From Phoebastria nigripes (Eukaryota; Chordata; Aves; Procellariiformes; Diomedeidae): a DNA stretch of 64,000 nucleotides. The stretch covers positions 743,860 through 807,859 of the forward strand of contig JAYKAV010002773.1 of assembly GCA_035582835.1 (NCBI GenBank), given 5' to 3'. Positions 1 to 13,191 of this stretch are shown one piece after another. Both the position numbers and the translations under genes were made by a program. Numbering within the stretch: the stretch's first letter is position 1; each line of letters begins with the position of its first letter. A model generated the notes under the pieces. That model saw nothing but the letters and a program-made list of their open reading frames with translations. It had not been told where the DNA came from and made no database searches.

Positions 1-840
1 GGGGCGGTGGGCCGGGAACGGCCGGGCCCTTAAAGATGCCGCGGCCCTTTGTAGCCGGGCGGGGGGTGTCTCGCCGCCGGGGCGGCGGGGCCGGGGGCTC
101 CTCACGCACCGCCGCGCCGGGGATCCATGGCCCTGACAGGCCGGCGGCGGCTCGGCTCCTCCCGGCCCCGCAGGCCCCGCCAGCCCCTCAGGCTCCTCGC
201 GTCCCCTCAGGTGCCTCCAGTCACGTCAGGTGCCTCAGTCCCCTCAGGTTCCTCGAGTCCACTCAGGTGCCTCAGCCCCACTCCAGCCCCCGCTCCCCCG
301 AAGGAGGCCGCGCCGAGTCCCGGCAGGCGGCAACCCCGCTCGGCCCGCCGGAGCCGGTGCCGCCGCCCCGCCAGCCCCGCGCTTCCGGCTGCCCGCGGTG
401 CGGGTCGGCGGGCCGGCCGCGCAGATGTCGCCTTTGTGCGTGTGATGGGGGCCGGGGAGCCGTGACCCATCTCTGCCGCTCGGCTGCCGGAGGGCGAGCA
501 GGGGGCCCGGCCAGACGGCTCCTCCGGCCGCCGCGCCTGCGGGGAGGCCGCCCCCGGAGCGGGGAGGGGGCCGGGGGCTGCCCCGGAGCGCGGCGGAGCT
601 CGGGGCTCGGCCCCGGGCGGCAGCAGGTCCCGGCTCCCTCGGTAGCGGGGCCACCTCACCCCGCGCCCTCGCTCGGCACTTCCCCGGCGGAGCAGCGTGA
701 GAGGCGCGGGCAGAGCCGCGGCGCGCAGCCCAGCCCCCGCCGCCTGCCGCGGGGCGGGGGGCGCCGCTCCCCGGGGTCCCGCTCGGCACGGCCGGCCCGG
801 GCTGACGGCGCCCGCGCTCTTCTGCTTCACTATCTGCTTT
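1..840. promoter_or_regulatory. CpG-island-like block at window edge
   Basis: Very GC- and CpG-rich to about 835, then an abrupt change to AT-rich sequence. Vertebrate gene order puts ONECUT2 downstream of ST8SIA3 on the same strand, so on the left here. This could be the outer part of its promoter island, but no ONECUT2 protein sequence (N-terminal MKAAYTAYRCL, CUT domain or homeodomain) is present in the window. The overlapping ORFs are Pro/Arg/Ala/Gly-rich shadows. Confidence 0.5.
184..276. repeat. 19-bp minisatellite, five imperfect units
   Basis: Units of 18-19 bp with consensus CCCCTCAGGTGCCTCCAGT run tandemly inside the CpG-rich block. Confidence 0.75.
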
Positions 841-1018
841 TTTGAACCAAGGCGCAGTGCTGATCGGCGTTATTAATTGCATTAAATATGGCAGAAAGTA
901 CGGCTTAGTAAAAATGCATCATGAACATAGAGCAGTGAATGAACTGATACGGTCACAAAAGAAATCTGCGTCCCCATGTCAGTCTGCTTTCACACAACTG
1001 CACGATTCCCTTCACTAA

Positions 1019-1070
1019 CGCGCACACACCCCGCCACACACACACATGCACACACACACGCACGCACATC
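1019..1070. repeat. (CA)n microsatellite, interrupted
   Basis: CGCACACACC followed by CACACACACA/CACGCACGCA runs. Confidence 0.85.
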
Positions 1071-1570
1071 TTCCCCCTTTCTGAGGACGAGTGGCTTCCC
1101 CAGGCCCCCTCTGAGCCCCTGCAGCTGGAAGGCGCAGCAGCACACCTCCGCTCCGAGGAGGCCAAGCCAAGAGGCGCAAACCGGCGTAGTCACAGCGAGT
1201 GGGTTTGAACTGTTCTATGTTTGCCCTTGCCAAAACCATCTGGTGTGCGATTGCAGGGCCATCGATTCGGAGCTGTGAGCTGCGAGCCCCCGTGCCGATC
1301 CAGCGTGTTACTGGCAGCCAGCTTTGCTCTGAGCTGCGCCTGCCTTACAGCTCCGAAGGNCCCCGAGCGCCCTGTCCCCCAGGTACGCTGCTGCGTGGGG
1401 GGAGCCCATCGCCATCCTGCCCGGCCGGGCCCCGGGAGGAGGTGGGGAGTGGGGGCTGTGCTGGAAGGGGAGGCAGTGGTGGGAAACAGCCTGCGGGTTC
1501 CCAGAGGGGGCTCGAGCACGGCCGTAGCCTCGGCACACGGTGCGGTGTCGGCACTGTGGGGACTGTGGGG

Positions 1571-1680
1571 AGAGGCAGGGAGGGACGGAGGCAGGCAGGC
1601 AGGCCACAGACAGGCAGGTGGGCAGCCAAGGAGGCAGGCAGGCAGCTGTGCAGGCAGGCAGGCAGGCGAGCAGGAGGGCA
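1571..1680. repeat. (CAGG)n-rich microsatellite
   Basis: Several blocks of GCAGGCAGGCAGG separated by short interruptions. The complementary strand is (CCTG)n. Confidence 0.8.
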
Positions 1681-1807
1681 GGGGGGGCCCAATCGGGGCA
1701 GGGCCTGTGGAGACAGGAGCCCCCAGCACAGAACTGGCAAGTGGGGACCTGCCTGCTCCAGCCAGGCCCTGTGCCGTCCGCACGCTCCACTGCAGGGCAC
1801 CCATGCC

Positions 1808-1972
1808 GAGATGTGTTGGGCCGTGCCATGCCATCCCAGGCTGGGCCATGCTGGACTGTGCCGCACTGTGCCAGGCTGTGCCAGAGTGTGCCATGCCGTG
1901 CCATGCTGTGCTGAGCCACGCTGTGCCTTCCTGTCGGGCTGTACTGTGCCGTGCCGTGCCAGGCCATGCAAC
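1808..1972. repeat. GTGCC-type 5/10-bp minisatellite
   Basis: Repeated CTGTGCCATGCCGTGCCATG-like pentamer/decamer units (for example GTGCCATGCC, CTGTGCCAGA) for about 165 bp. Confidence 0.75.
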
Positions 1973-2973
1973 TGCTCCCAGCCGTGCGGTTCCCTCCGCT
2001 GCCTCCGCCCCCGCCTCCGCTTTAATCAGTAACGCAGAGNCTTGTGTTTATGTCATCCTTATCTCGGGCCCTGATAACCATCTCTGCGTTCGTAAAGGTT
2101 CCACCCCCACTGTGTCTTTCCGGTAACAAAATGGGGAAAAATGGGGGGAAGCATCACCTTTTTGATAGGATCAGTGAGAGTTCAGCCTGGTTGGGCAGTG
2201 GGGAGTAGAATTCTGAAAAGGGCCAAGGGGGGGAGGTGTGCAGGGGCGGAATGGCAGGGGGCCGCAGGGAGCCATGGGCAGGGTGGGCAGTGTGGGGTGG
2301 GCAGTGTGCCGGGCCAACCCGCCTGGGCCCGGGTACAGGCAGGGATGGGTGCTCGGCATCCCTCTGCTTTGGGACATGCAGAAATACTGTGGGGCTTGTA
2401 AAGAAATGCAGCTGGTGAGTGAGAATGGCTGAGTCCAGACCAAAAATGCCTGTATTTTATATTCTTCCGAGGTATGACACCATTTGTTACCAGGTCCCTC
2501 GCCAGGGCACCCGTAGTCTCTTTACAGACAGGTTGCCTATGATAGCACCCAGTTTCCCTATAGACTTCCACTGTGGATCCCAAAGGCTAACGATTCGTTT
2601 CTCTCTACACTGCCGTCCCTGTGTGTCTCTGGAGCTCATGGTATTTCCAAGCTGCTTTTTGGCACTAACCAAGTAGGTATAAAATGAAGCTCCCCCCACC
2701 CCAGCTACCCCTGCTGTTGTCAGCCTGTGGTGGAAAAGAAAAAAGGAAGGAAGAAGAAAAAGAAAGCCCTGGCGTGAGGTGCCTTTGTTCAGGGCAAGTT
2801 ATGCGTGAAATCTTTTTGTCCTTCCTAAAGGAAGGCAAAAAGTTGCAGTTGATTTGGGGAAAAGAGAGGCAAGGGCAGCCCTCCGGAGGTGGAGATGCCG
2901 CAGTGGGCAGGCGGGGAGAGGAGTGGGTGGGCAGACACCGATGGGAGCCAGGTGCCGCAGATGTGCTGGTGTG

Positions 2974-3115
<142 letters not shown>

Positions 3116-3199
3116 AGAAAAGCTGAAGTTGGAAGGTACCTGTGGAGACCCTGTTCAGACCTCTAAGCCTGTTCAAACTGCGTCACACACGTGTGAGCT

Positions 3200-6100
3200 G
3201 GTGGCAGGACATGCTTTTTTAGATACTCAACTCCATCCCCTCCTGCCGTTCCTGGGAACTAACCAGTCCTCTCTTACAGAGTGGGAACAGTTACCTAGAA
3301 ATTAAGACTAATCACGCTTTGAATTTTAGCTCCATAGGATTGCAAAGATCTTCTAACACATTTCATAACTTAAATGAAATACAACTTTTTGTTGAACAAA
3401 AAATGAACTGCACTGTTTTACTTGATTGTGTATTGATCCCCTTTTCTTTCAAAAAGCTGGCTGTGTTCAGCTCTCTCAGTAGGCACCTAGCCCCTCTTTT
3501 TGTTAGTTGGGCTGGTACATGGCTTTCGTGGGGTCTGTGCCAGTGGGCATGAGACTTGGAACTTCCATAACCCGGCAGGAACCCTGAGATTTGTGGATAA
3601 TATGGTGGTTTATTACAATTGCAGGTGAATATATATTGCTTGATGCTGGTGACTCTCACTCCCAGCTTTCTGAGCCTGTCTCCCCCATCTTCAAGATGAG
3701 CTGGTTTGTTAAGCATTTTGAGTCGAACTGGGCAGCTGCTCTGTGTGGGAACTGGTTGCTATTACTGTAATTATTAATTGCTGGGTGCATTTTGACTGCC
3801 TTTAGGTTGCTTTGTTGGCTTAAAGTGCTGCAGAGTATTCTCTCCTAAAAATAAAAAAAATTAAGGCTCTCATTCTGGTCAATGCCGACCGGTGATGTGG
3901 CTTCCCCGGCTTCCCTTCAGGGGCTTAATGGGCTGGCAGGCTGCTGGCTTCTTTTGGACAACAGGCAGGAACAACCAGCCTCGGCAGAGTGGCAGAAGCA
4001 GTGTGCCGGCGGCAGGGAGCAGAGCTGCCGTGTGCCCGCCACGGCAGGGCTGCAGGCTGGCGCGGGGGGTGTGCAGGTGGAAGGGGCATTTGCCAGCGCC
4101 TTCAGAGGGCTGGGCTGTGCCTGGCATTTTGATCCATTATGGTCTCTTTAAGTTAACAGAGGAAAGATGAGAAATCGATTTTTTTTTTCTGACAAAATGA
4201 TATTTTCAAAATTCAGGAGATAAGGCCTGACTTTGACCTTTTCTTTTTAAACCTGCGCCTGATTACTGCGTTCCATGATTATGTTATATTACACATGGTA
4301 GTGTCTAATTCTGGTGTCTTGCCAAATTGATGTCAAAATCCTCCNGGTAATCAACCCACAAACATATAAATATCAGCGCACAGTGCAGTTGTAACCAATG
4401 CGGTGGGTACATCGTGGTGTGGCTCTGCTCGTGTGCTGCGTTGCCTGTCCTCTGCCTGCCGCCTCGCAGCCGGCGGGCAGCGCGGGCACTGCCAGGGGGC
4501 TGCGGCTCGGTGGGGGGCTGCAAAGCCCAGGGCTGCCATCAGCCCCGCTGGAGACAGCGTGAGGGAGAGCTCTGCCTTCTGCCCCATGGGCGCCATCTGC
4601 TTCGGCATCCGCCGCGGGGCTCCCTGAGGCTCCCGCTCCCACTAAACCTTTCCCCCTGTGCGATGGAGGGTGCTCGGGTGTCCTTTGGCAAACAAGGAAA
4701 CAAACCCCTGCCGTCAGCCGCGTCGCCGGCAGCAGGCGCGGGCACAGCTGGCAGGAGCAGTGCCGGAGAGCCGGGGTGGCCAGTCGCTGCTTCCAGCCCA
4801 GCTTTGGCTGCCCAGCGGGAAGCGGCGTTCCCTGCCTGCATGGCTGCCTTTGCCAGAGGCTTTCCGTCTGCTCTCGGGGGGAGGGAGGTTTCTTTGTTAG
4901 CTTTCCTCCTTCTCCCTGCCTGCAGCCAGGACTCCCCGTGCCACTGCCGGGTGCCCTCCCTTCCCATGAAACAGGCAGCAGTGCGGTGCCCAGGGGCTGG
5001 CGGGATGGGATGGACCTGGGGGCTGACCTGGCCTGGCCGCATTCGCCCCAGGCTTTCTTGCTCGGCATCCTTCTTTTTTTGGCTGTGGCTCCCCTGGGTT
5101 TTTGAATTTTAATTCCTCTCCCCTTTTGTTCACCAGGGGTTCGACTCTGCAGTTTCCTCCCAGCATCCACACCCGCCTCTGAGCGCGCGAAGAGAAGGCC
5201 CTGGCCTTTCAGCGCCACAAAACTGGCTGACCCAGACCGCCCGTAAAAGGGTGAGTCCAGGGATTCATCACCTGCGCTCGCAGCCCTGCACGCCCCGCTC
5301 ACGTTAGTGCTGGACGTGGCACAGGCACGGGTGAGCTTTCCCTTAAAATAGCTAGCAGGAGCTGGCCAGGGACGGCACACATAATTTTCACCTGCTTTTA
5401 AACAAATATTGCAAGTGTTTTCTTTTGGTATTTTGAAATTGCTGTCGCAAGTCCGTTCTTCTCTGCAGAGGGCAGAGGGGCCAGCTCCACCCCCCGTGAC
5501 ATCCTCCCAGTGACAGCTGTGCAGATGAACACGGGTCCAGAGGGGGCTTAAACCTGTATTGGCCCCAGGTGTATCTGCTGCCCAGGGACTAAGTTTTGCT
5601 CATGAGAAGCAGAACCAACCTTCCTTGTGATTTTTCTCCTCCCAGACAGTATTTCAGTTATCTAGAAGTAAAAAACCAGTCGGACAATACGGGACTTTTT
5701 TTCCCTAGAGTTTTTTGGGGGGCAGTTTAGAGGGTAAAACAGGCCTGAAAAGCTGTATCCAGCTTTATGTGCAAACTGATAAACAGGAAAAATGGCTCAG
5801 GGGCTACCTGGGGGAAGCGAGATCCTGGCCGGGCTGCTTGCCTCCACTGCCAGCACCCTCTGGCCCCGGCATTGAGGGGCAGAGGCTCTGGGGAGCCTTC
5901 CTCAGATTTATCAGTGGGAAGATGAAGGAAAGGATTTTTCCTCTCCCACCACTACACCAGAAATTGGGTTATGGGGCAATAAATCCCAGCCTAAGTGGTA
6001 CTTGCAGGGCTGCTCTTGCTAGGGGTTCCCCGAGCAGCCGCCAGCCCCAGTGCCCCCTGTCCCCGGGCGTCCTCGCCAAGCAGAAACAGCAGCCCTTTCA

Positions 6101-7340
6101 GGGATGGGGAGTGCAGTCCCTGTGGCACAGCGTGCCAGGTGGAGGCAGGGGCCGGGGCAGCGGGTGGGTGGTTGCTTGCTCGGGGGTTTCTGCTCCATGC
6201 CTCTCGTGGACAGCCCTGGCTCGGTGCACCCCGGCCCCCGCTGCGAGAGGGGCAGCGGAGCCATCCCGGCGTGGCTGATGGCACACTTGGCTGGCGAGGG
6301 CCATGGTTAAAGATTAAAACTGGATCCAGTTTGCAATATTTATCTTGGGAGCAGGAGGGCCTCGGCTTGTTTGGTTTGTGGGAAGTGTTGGGAAACGGTG
6401 ACGCTGGCGTGGAGAAACCCAGCAGGGCTGGCCCCAGCGGGGTCCCGGGGTCCTGGCAGTCCCCGCGCGGCGAGTGGGGGATGTGGCGGTGCTGGCGATG
6501 CGGGCAGGACGGGGACAAAACCCAAGGGAGGGGCCCACATCATCGGGTGCACCCCACAGTTAGGACACGGCTGCTTTGCACAGTGTCCTGCCTCTCAAAT
6601 GGAGACAGTGGCACCTGCCTCTCTCCCATGGTCATTTCAAGGATAAATATATTAGATATATTAGATATTAGTGATGGGAAGCATGCAAGTAGCATAGACA
6701 GATAATGCTTTTTCATTTATATTACACTAAACATTACCTACTAAAACATTTTTCAAAGATTAATAACTGGTTGCCCAAACTATTAGCCCTACTCTGGAAA
6801 CATCCACACAGATGTACCGGGACAGTGAGCCCTCCAGTTTATGCGGAAGTGTGGGGTTGGGTTTAAATATAATTTGGTGGTGAGAGTGCCAGATGTGCGC
6901 AAGAGTGACAAACGTTATTCAGGAGCTGACTTGCATTTGTGCAAAACCTCTCCAGAGCAATTTGCGCATCAGAACAAACCCAGAACAAGCTGTCCCAGAC
7001 AGAGATGTCCTGAGGTGGGTTTGAATGCCAGCCACACTCAGAGAGCAGAAATGCTCCGAGAAACAGGGCTCTGGCCAGCGTGGGCAGGAGGTCTCAGTCA
7101 GCCCCGTCCATGCAATTTTACCCCGACGTTACTCCTGCCTCAGCAGCCAGCCATTATATTTAAAATCAGATTGAACACAGTAGTATAAAATGTGTTGTAG
7201 AATACTGTCACTGCATTAACTGGGAGGGAACCAGATTATGTGACAGCTGATTTCTTGTTTTCATATATATGATTTTACAAAGAGTTGGTGGAAACTGCTT
7301 AGAATTTTTAGATATTCTGGTTAGCACCTAAATTGTCGCT
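3200..7340. other. Intergenic sequence, no gene recognised
   Basis: Alternating AT-rich (3,300-3,900; 4,150-4,400; 6,640-6,860) and GC-rich (3,900-4,130; 4,430-5,090; 5,990-6,530) stretches. Long ORFs in the GC-rich parts lack any domain I recognise and overlap one another on both strands. A near-tandem ATATTAGATATATTAGATAT lies near 6,650. Confidence 0.5.
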
Positions 7341-7349
7341 TTTTACATA

Positions 7350-7403
7350 ATTTTGGGGTTTGGTATCCCCAAAATATCCCATAGCGACTATTGCTAGGCA
7401 ATA
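7350..7403. promoter_or_regulatory. Hairpin plus RFX X-box-like palindrome
   Basis: ATTTTGGGG (7,350-7,358) and CCCCAAAAT (7,367-7,375) form a perfect 9-bp stem with an 8-base loop. Fifteen bases on, ATTGCTAGGCAAT (7,390-7,402) is an inverted repeat close to the RFX X-box GTTGCYAGGCAAC. The surrounding AT-rich sequence (7,150-7,450) looks unique. Function is inferred. Confidence 0.35.
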
Positions 7404-7450
7404 AACGCTGGCAAAGTAGATGGATTTGGCAATTGTTTAGGCTTCAGTAG

Positions 7451-10400
7451 CGGTTAGAGGGAGAACTGGCGCAGCTCCCACCTGGCCGGTGTTTCCNGAA
7501 GAGCCCCACCACTGCCGGGGCTTTGGTAAGTCTTAAAGAGGGACGGGAGGGAGCCAGGACACTCCTGCACTGCCCTCACGGGTACTGAAATAGGCAGTAA
7601 AGAGGAGTTTGTGGGTACAGGGAAAACATTCCCATTACTGGACATCCTCTTAGTTTCATAAAGGCCTGAAAGGATCCGATACCTGCAAGCTGCCTGTAAT
7701 AAAAGACTAGAGATCCAAAGCACATTTTTAATGGTGGGGAAATAACCACTATGAGAACTTAAAAACAAGGCAGCGGTTTCTGCAGCAGTACAAGTCCTTA
7801 AATGAGTCAGTTTAAAATCTTAAAGTCCTTAAATCAATCAGCACTGCCTTTCAGCTGCAGCACACGGGCACCCGAGCCCCTGCGCGACATGCTTGGGGCA
7901 GTGCAATGCTCCTCGGGCCAAGGGTCTGCTGCGGCCCCTGCCAGCCCGAGAGAGTCTATCGCTGTGAGTTTACGTGAACTTCCAAAAACCCACGGCAAAG
8001 TTCCTCCAGCAGCCGGTAAGGACACCAAGTAGCATTGGGGCAAGCAGCAAGTCCTCCCTTGGCTTGGGAACTGGCCACAAGGCAGAAATAGAGCAGGAAG
8101 GATCAATCAGCTCTGACACAGCAGGATGGCAGCTCCCGGGGCTCCAGCCCACCTGCAAGGAGGCCAAGAGGGTCACGGCTCAGGCTGCACTCAAATAGGC
8201 ATGAGTCCGCTGAAATACCCACTGACAGAGGCGAAACCAGGAGAAGAGCGGCTGCTGACCCCCGGGGCTCGGGGCAGTCTCCAGCCCCCGCGACAAGCCA
8301 GCTGCACCCTCGGCCGGGTGCAGGCGCCGTCCCTGGCAGAGCTGCTCGGCATGTCCCACCGCCGGGGCTGTCGGCTTCTCTCCGCCACAGTGCACGCCGG
8401 CCAGCCGGCCGGCTGGCCCCTTCCACGGACATCCCCCTGCCCAAGAGCTCACTGGGGGCTGCCGCCTGCTGCAGGGTTTGGTGAGAAGGCATCAGGACAG
8501 ATGTGCTGTCCTCAAGGTCAAGGGCTGCTGTGCTATAGCGTCCACTGGAACAGAGGGTAAAACTCACAGGCTAAAGCGGGGCAATCTGTCCTTCTCACTG
8601 GTGTTTTGTAGGTAATGGAAGTGGGTTATAAGATGTTCTTGGAAATGTAATTCACTTTAATGAACAAATACCCTGAGCCAAGCTGTGTACTGATTTACAT
8701 GCTTTGTAATGCCACATATTTCATGGGAGTGCAGAATTTGATCCATCACACTAAGCGTACTGCACTGCATAATGAAATATTGGGAGCAATAAACAAGACC
8801 TTTGGCAACTCTTCTGATGAAGTTTTCCAGTAAAACCTTTTGTTTAAGGCCAGATCCACAGAAAGGCTGACATGCTGATGTGCAGAACACAGGCCCTGGA
8901 GTCTACAATTTAGCCCTCAAAATCCCTGCCTGTCTGCTGCCCAGGGTGCCCACTGCCCACGCTCACCGCTGCTCGCAGCACCCGCAGGCGCCCACGTGCA
9001 GAGACCGGCAGGGTGGGAGCCCATGGAAAGCAGAAGAGGAGAAGCTGCTCAGCATGTCTGGCAGCCACCTACAGACGGGGGTCAAGGGCACAAACCCACC
9101 CTGACTGGGTGCAGGGAGAGGACAGGAAGGGTGCTGGGAGGGCAACTTAGTCACAAACTCTCCAAAAAACCTCAGCACAAGCAAGCGGTGTGTAGTTGAT
9201 GGCTAAGGACNAGTATAAAAGAATAGCACCAAAAAAAGTAGGAACACTATCAGAAAGCCCGAGGCACAAATGAAAGCCAGCTAGCAAGGGAGTTAAAAAG
9301 CACCAATAAAACTTTCTGTGAGTTGTTAAGGGTGAGATGGCGACCGAGGAGAGTTGTTCTGCTGCTCTACGGGGAGGGAAAGCTGTCAGTGGGGAGCGGA
9401 GGCTGTTATCGGTGCTTTGCCGTCAAGATGGGAGGAGGTATCGGGAAAGGTTCTGTGGGGGTCTGTCCTCGCCAGCTACTATCNGATATTTTCATTAGCG
9501 GCCGGCTAATGGTGGGGTAGAGAGTGTGCGTATTAAACTGGTGGGCAGCACTCAGCTGGGAGGAGCTGTGCGCGTGCTGGAGGATGGGACGAGAGTTAGG
9601 AACAATCCTGCGATGCGGTAAGGAGGTGCCCGAAGAAGTGCGGTCGGGAATAATTAACATCGCAGTCAGGGACGGGGATCACCACCTGGGTNGCAGAAAA
9701 GAGGGCGGCCGGCCACAAGCCCAGTGCGGGTCAGCCGGGCGAGGTGGTCAGGAGCAGGTGGGGAGCTGCTGTGCGGGTGATGCCCCGAGAGCGCCCTTCA
9801 CCCTGCACGGCTCCCTGCGTGGAAGGAGAGCCTGAGAGCGGCCCCGGGGACCCCTCCTCGCTGCCCCCACGCAGCCCTGGGCTTGCTGCTGCTCCCTGGA
9901 CCGGCTCCTTCCCGGCCGCGGGNCCGGCAGGGACGCGCAGGCTTTTGCCTGCTGCTTGGCTGGGATGGTGCTTTTCACTCTTTGCGAACCCAGCCAATGT
10001 GTCTGCAGCGTGGGAACTCATTAAACGCTATTATGGGCCACGGTCCTTCGCAATCACACCACTGGTGTTTGTTTCATGCCGATTACTGTCACTCTCCCAG
10101 CATTAACCCGTGCAAGCGTTTCCATGGGTCAGTTATTCCCATGTGGGGATTTTTGATGGGGCATTTTTGGTGTTATTTAACATTGGTTTCACTGGCATAA
10201 GATACGCCTGGAGCTTGCACAAGAGCCATGGAAACAGAGTAACTAGAACTCCATATACCAGCTCAAAGTGAAAATCGTGCAAGTCAAATGTTACTCTGCA
10301 TTGTTGCTAGTACCCGGCCGGAGGTGCACGGGGCTGGACTCCCCTGGGCAGCCCATCGCAACGCGGGTGTCGGGAGTGGGGCACACAGCAGCACCGCGGG

Positions 10401-11900
10401 TGCCTGTGCCTTCCCACCGCACCGGCAGACCCCCGGGGAGGGGCTCGGCTGCAGGCGGCTGCCCGGGGACCCCTAACAGCCGACGGGTTTTAATTGCGCT
10501 GCGTGAGCTGGGGTTTCCTTCTAATCTGGGGTGCGTCTGCAAGTCTCTCTGCAACAGGGATCTCCATCCCCTATGGAAAATCCCACCTGCAGAGACCTTG
10601 AATTCGGGAACTTTTCTGAAAACGGGACTTTGCTCCCTTTTGAGATGCATTGGATCTTGGATAATTATTTCAGTCGGATTATTGTCGAGCTGGTAAGTGT
10701 GCTTGAATCTGCAAATAGTCTCCATATTTACCCACTCAGGATGAAAAAAAATCAGTTACAGTGGGAGAGAGCGTTAGCTCCTTGGGCTCGTTAGCGTGAA
10801 GGGTAATTTGTGCTCATCAGCGCGGTGCAGAAGGAGGCGGGGGGAACTCTGCCTGTTGGCCGGGCGGCACGGGGGGCCGGGATGATGGCAGCCGGTCTGC
10901 CTGCCCTGCTGCGGCTGCGGAGACGCGGGGCTGAGGCCCCGGGGAGCGAGTGAGCGAGCCCGGCCATGGGCGGCGGGGCGCGCCTCGGGCAGCACCGGGG
11001 CCCTCCGCAGGGGTCTGTACGCCAGGCACGGGGCTGAGCAAAGCAAACGCCGTGTCGACCACGGAGCATCTGCCACCGGCGTCCTGAGGGGAACCAACAG
11101 CGGGGGCCTGGCACCAAAACCGTACCTCTCCCTCGACTGACTCCCGTTAGTCCGGCACCTAAAATAAAACTTGGGCTGCATGAAGCTGCGCTCATATTCT
11201 GCTAGGGTGGAGCATCCATGGCATGCTTTCATACAATCTGAGCACATTTCCAACCCCACAGCGTATCCTTTAAAATAAGGAAGGCTTCTTGATTAAAATG
11301 ACGATCTGGTGCTCAGCAGAGTGTGCCTGCAGCGCGGAAACCCTTCCAGCGCAGGCCTTCGTTATTATTGACAGCAAGCAGTTCAGGAGATAATAAGAAG
11401 GAAGAAGCGGACACAGCTGAGTTTTACAGACTTTCAATGCACAATAAAACATTTTATTTAAAAACAATGCATTCAATATTGTGTTTTGGCACGAGTCAAT
11501 GCTGCAGGCACATTCACACCAAAGAATCACATTGCTGAGAGATCCCAAATGAATCGCCGCATTGTTCTCCACAAACGATGCTCACGACGAGGATGCGGTA
11601 CTCCGTCACGAGAAGAGCCAGGGCCTTGCTCACCAGCGTGTCCACGTATTTACAGGCATGATGCGCTGTGCAGGCCACGCTCGGGCCTCGGGGCTGGGGC
11701 CACAGCTGGTACGAAGCACGTCAGCCTGCGGGCCCGATCCCGGTCCCTCCGACGCCACAGAGGCTCTCTCTGGGAGCAAGGCTGAACGCCAGCTTTGCTT
11801 GCAACGTACGTCACACCATGAGCAGCTTTGCTGTCCACCTGAGACTGTGCCCTGGCCCTTTATGAACATTAGCCATTTAAAAATAAACAATGCTTTTAGT
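7451..11900. other. Intergenic sequence, no gene recognised
   Basis: Mixed-composition sequence with GC-rich patches around 8,230-8,440, 9,700-9,960 and 10,820-11,080. No repeat family, exon or RNA gene is recognised. A plus-strand AATAAA lies at 11,882. Confidence 0.5.
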
Positions 11901-11922
11901 ATGGCTGTTAAATAATGAATCC

Positions 11923-11979
11923 TTTATTACAATTATGGCATTTTTTTTTCTTTTTTTAAAATATTTATCTTTTTTTATT
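11923..11979 (-). terminator. Alternative distal poly(A) signal cluster
   Basis: Two minus-strand AATAAA hexamers (11,979-11,974 and 11,928-11,923) lie in an A-rich (minus strand) tract. They could end a long ST8SIA3 3' UTR. No direct evidence of use exists in the sequence. Confidence 0.25.
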
Positions 11980-13191
11980 GAAAACAACTCCATCAGGCAT
12001 TGAACTGTATAGCCATTAGAATAAAGACACATTCATTTACAGAAAACCTGCTTTTTTCTAAACGATTTGTTTTTGCAACCTCCATTCACAGTTAGTTATA
12101 TTTCACAAACGCTTGCTTTTTGGTATACTCCACAATTAAAACCGGTAGCCAAAGTGACTTTGTTTTAATGTATCTTGCTACCATTCACTGAAAAGATGCA
12201 AGCAATGAAAATACCAACCCAAGATGTATAAAAGAAGAGAAGGTAACGCANGTATTTCCACTCTTATGTACACCTGCTCTTCACATCCCCTGCCTGGCGG
12301 CGCGATCCCCCCCGACTGCAGCACCCAGCCCACGGGTCCCTGCTGTGGGTGCGGGTCCTCAGCACCCATCCTGTCGGCAGAGGGGCTGGAGCAGGATGCG
12401 GCCACCGCTCATCTCCGGCTGCCCGTGGCACGTGGGACACTGTCCCAGCAGCCCAGGGCCGAGTGGGGTCTGCGTCCCGCCGGGCCCTTCCCTTGGAGCT
12501 AGTCAGAAGGACTTCTCTTGATTTTGTAAACTAAAATGTTTTGTCCTTACAAATATTGATCACGTTGCATTACGCATACTTTCATTTCGCTATATTCGCT
12601 TGTCTAGACATTCAGTAATGATAGTGAGTATTTTCTCTGAACCATCAGGAATTCGCTCAGGTAGACAGAGGCAGGAAGATTTTGGGCCAAACAGAAGGGA
12701 AGGAAGAGTCTGGCCAAGGTGACACCGAATGCAGGTGCCATTCACTGCCCTGAGCAGGGAGGGCGGCAGCCGGCACCTCCCTGCCCCAGGGAGCCGCGTT
12801 CGCTAGCGGGGAGCAGCTTGCTGATTTAATGGAAAGGCATTTTCTGCTGGAGAGGGGCAGATCCAGAGAGCCTNTCTTCCCCAGCCGCTGTCTTCTCCGC
12901 ACCCGTTGGTCCTCACCTCTCCATCAGACCCCACCACAATCTATCGCCTTCCTCCCGAAGTGCGGCAGCCCACCGCCAGCGGCCAAGCCTGCACCTTCTC
13001 TGAGGGCACCCCTGAGCTGGGGGACGGCAGCCAGCGCCAGGGGCTCCTCCAGCGCTCCTCCCCGCCACCCGGCGCTGACTCCCTCCAGCTCAAAGGGAGA
13101 CCCGATTTTCTACAAAACAGAATTACGTGTGCCGTAAGCCCGGCGCAGTGAGAAAAGGATGCCGAGCCCAGACCTGTCAGAGCAAACACTG

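Larger units (their letters stand above)
841..2973. other. Non-coding flank with simple repeats
   Basis: After the CpG block there is a short AT-rich segment (841-960, with ATTAATTGCATTAAATATGG), then a CA-rich microsatellite, a CAGG-rich microsatellite and a GTGCC-rich minisatellite, listed separately. No exon is recognised. Confidence 0.6.

Noticed and set aside
1..882. ONECUT2 coding exon 1
   Set aside because: None of the ORFs on either strand contains the ONECUT N-terminus, poly-His tract, CUT domain or homeodomain. Only the promoter-side CpG content is compatible.
1571..1680. CRISPR-like direct repeats
   Set aside because: Four-base microsatellite units with no spacers; the genome is vertebrate.
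4373..5380. 335-residue minus-strand ORF
   Set aside because: No recognisable domain, low-complexity composition, overlapping ORFs on the other strand of similar length, and no splice or promoter context.
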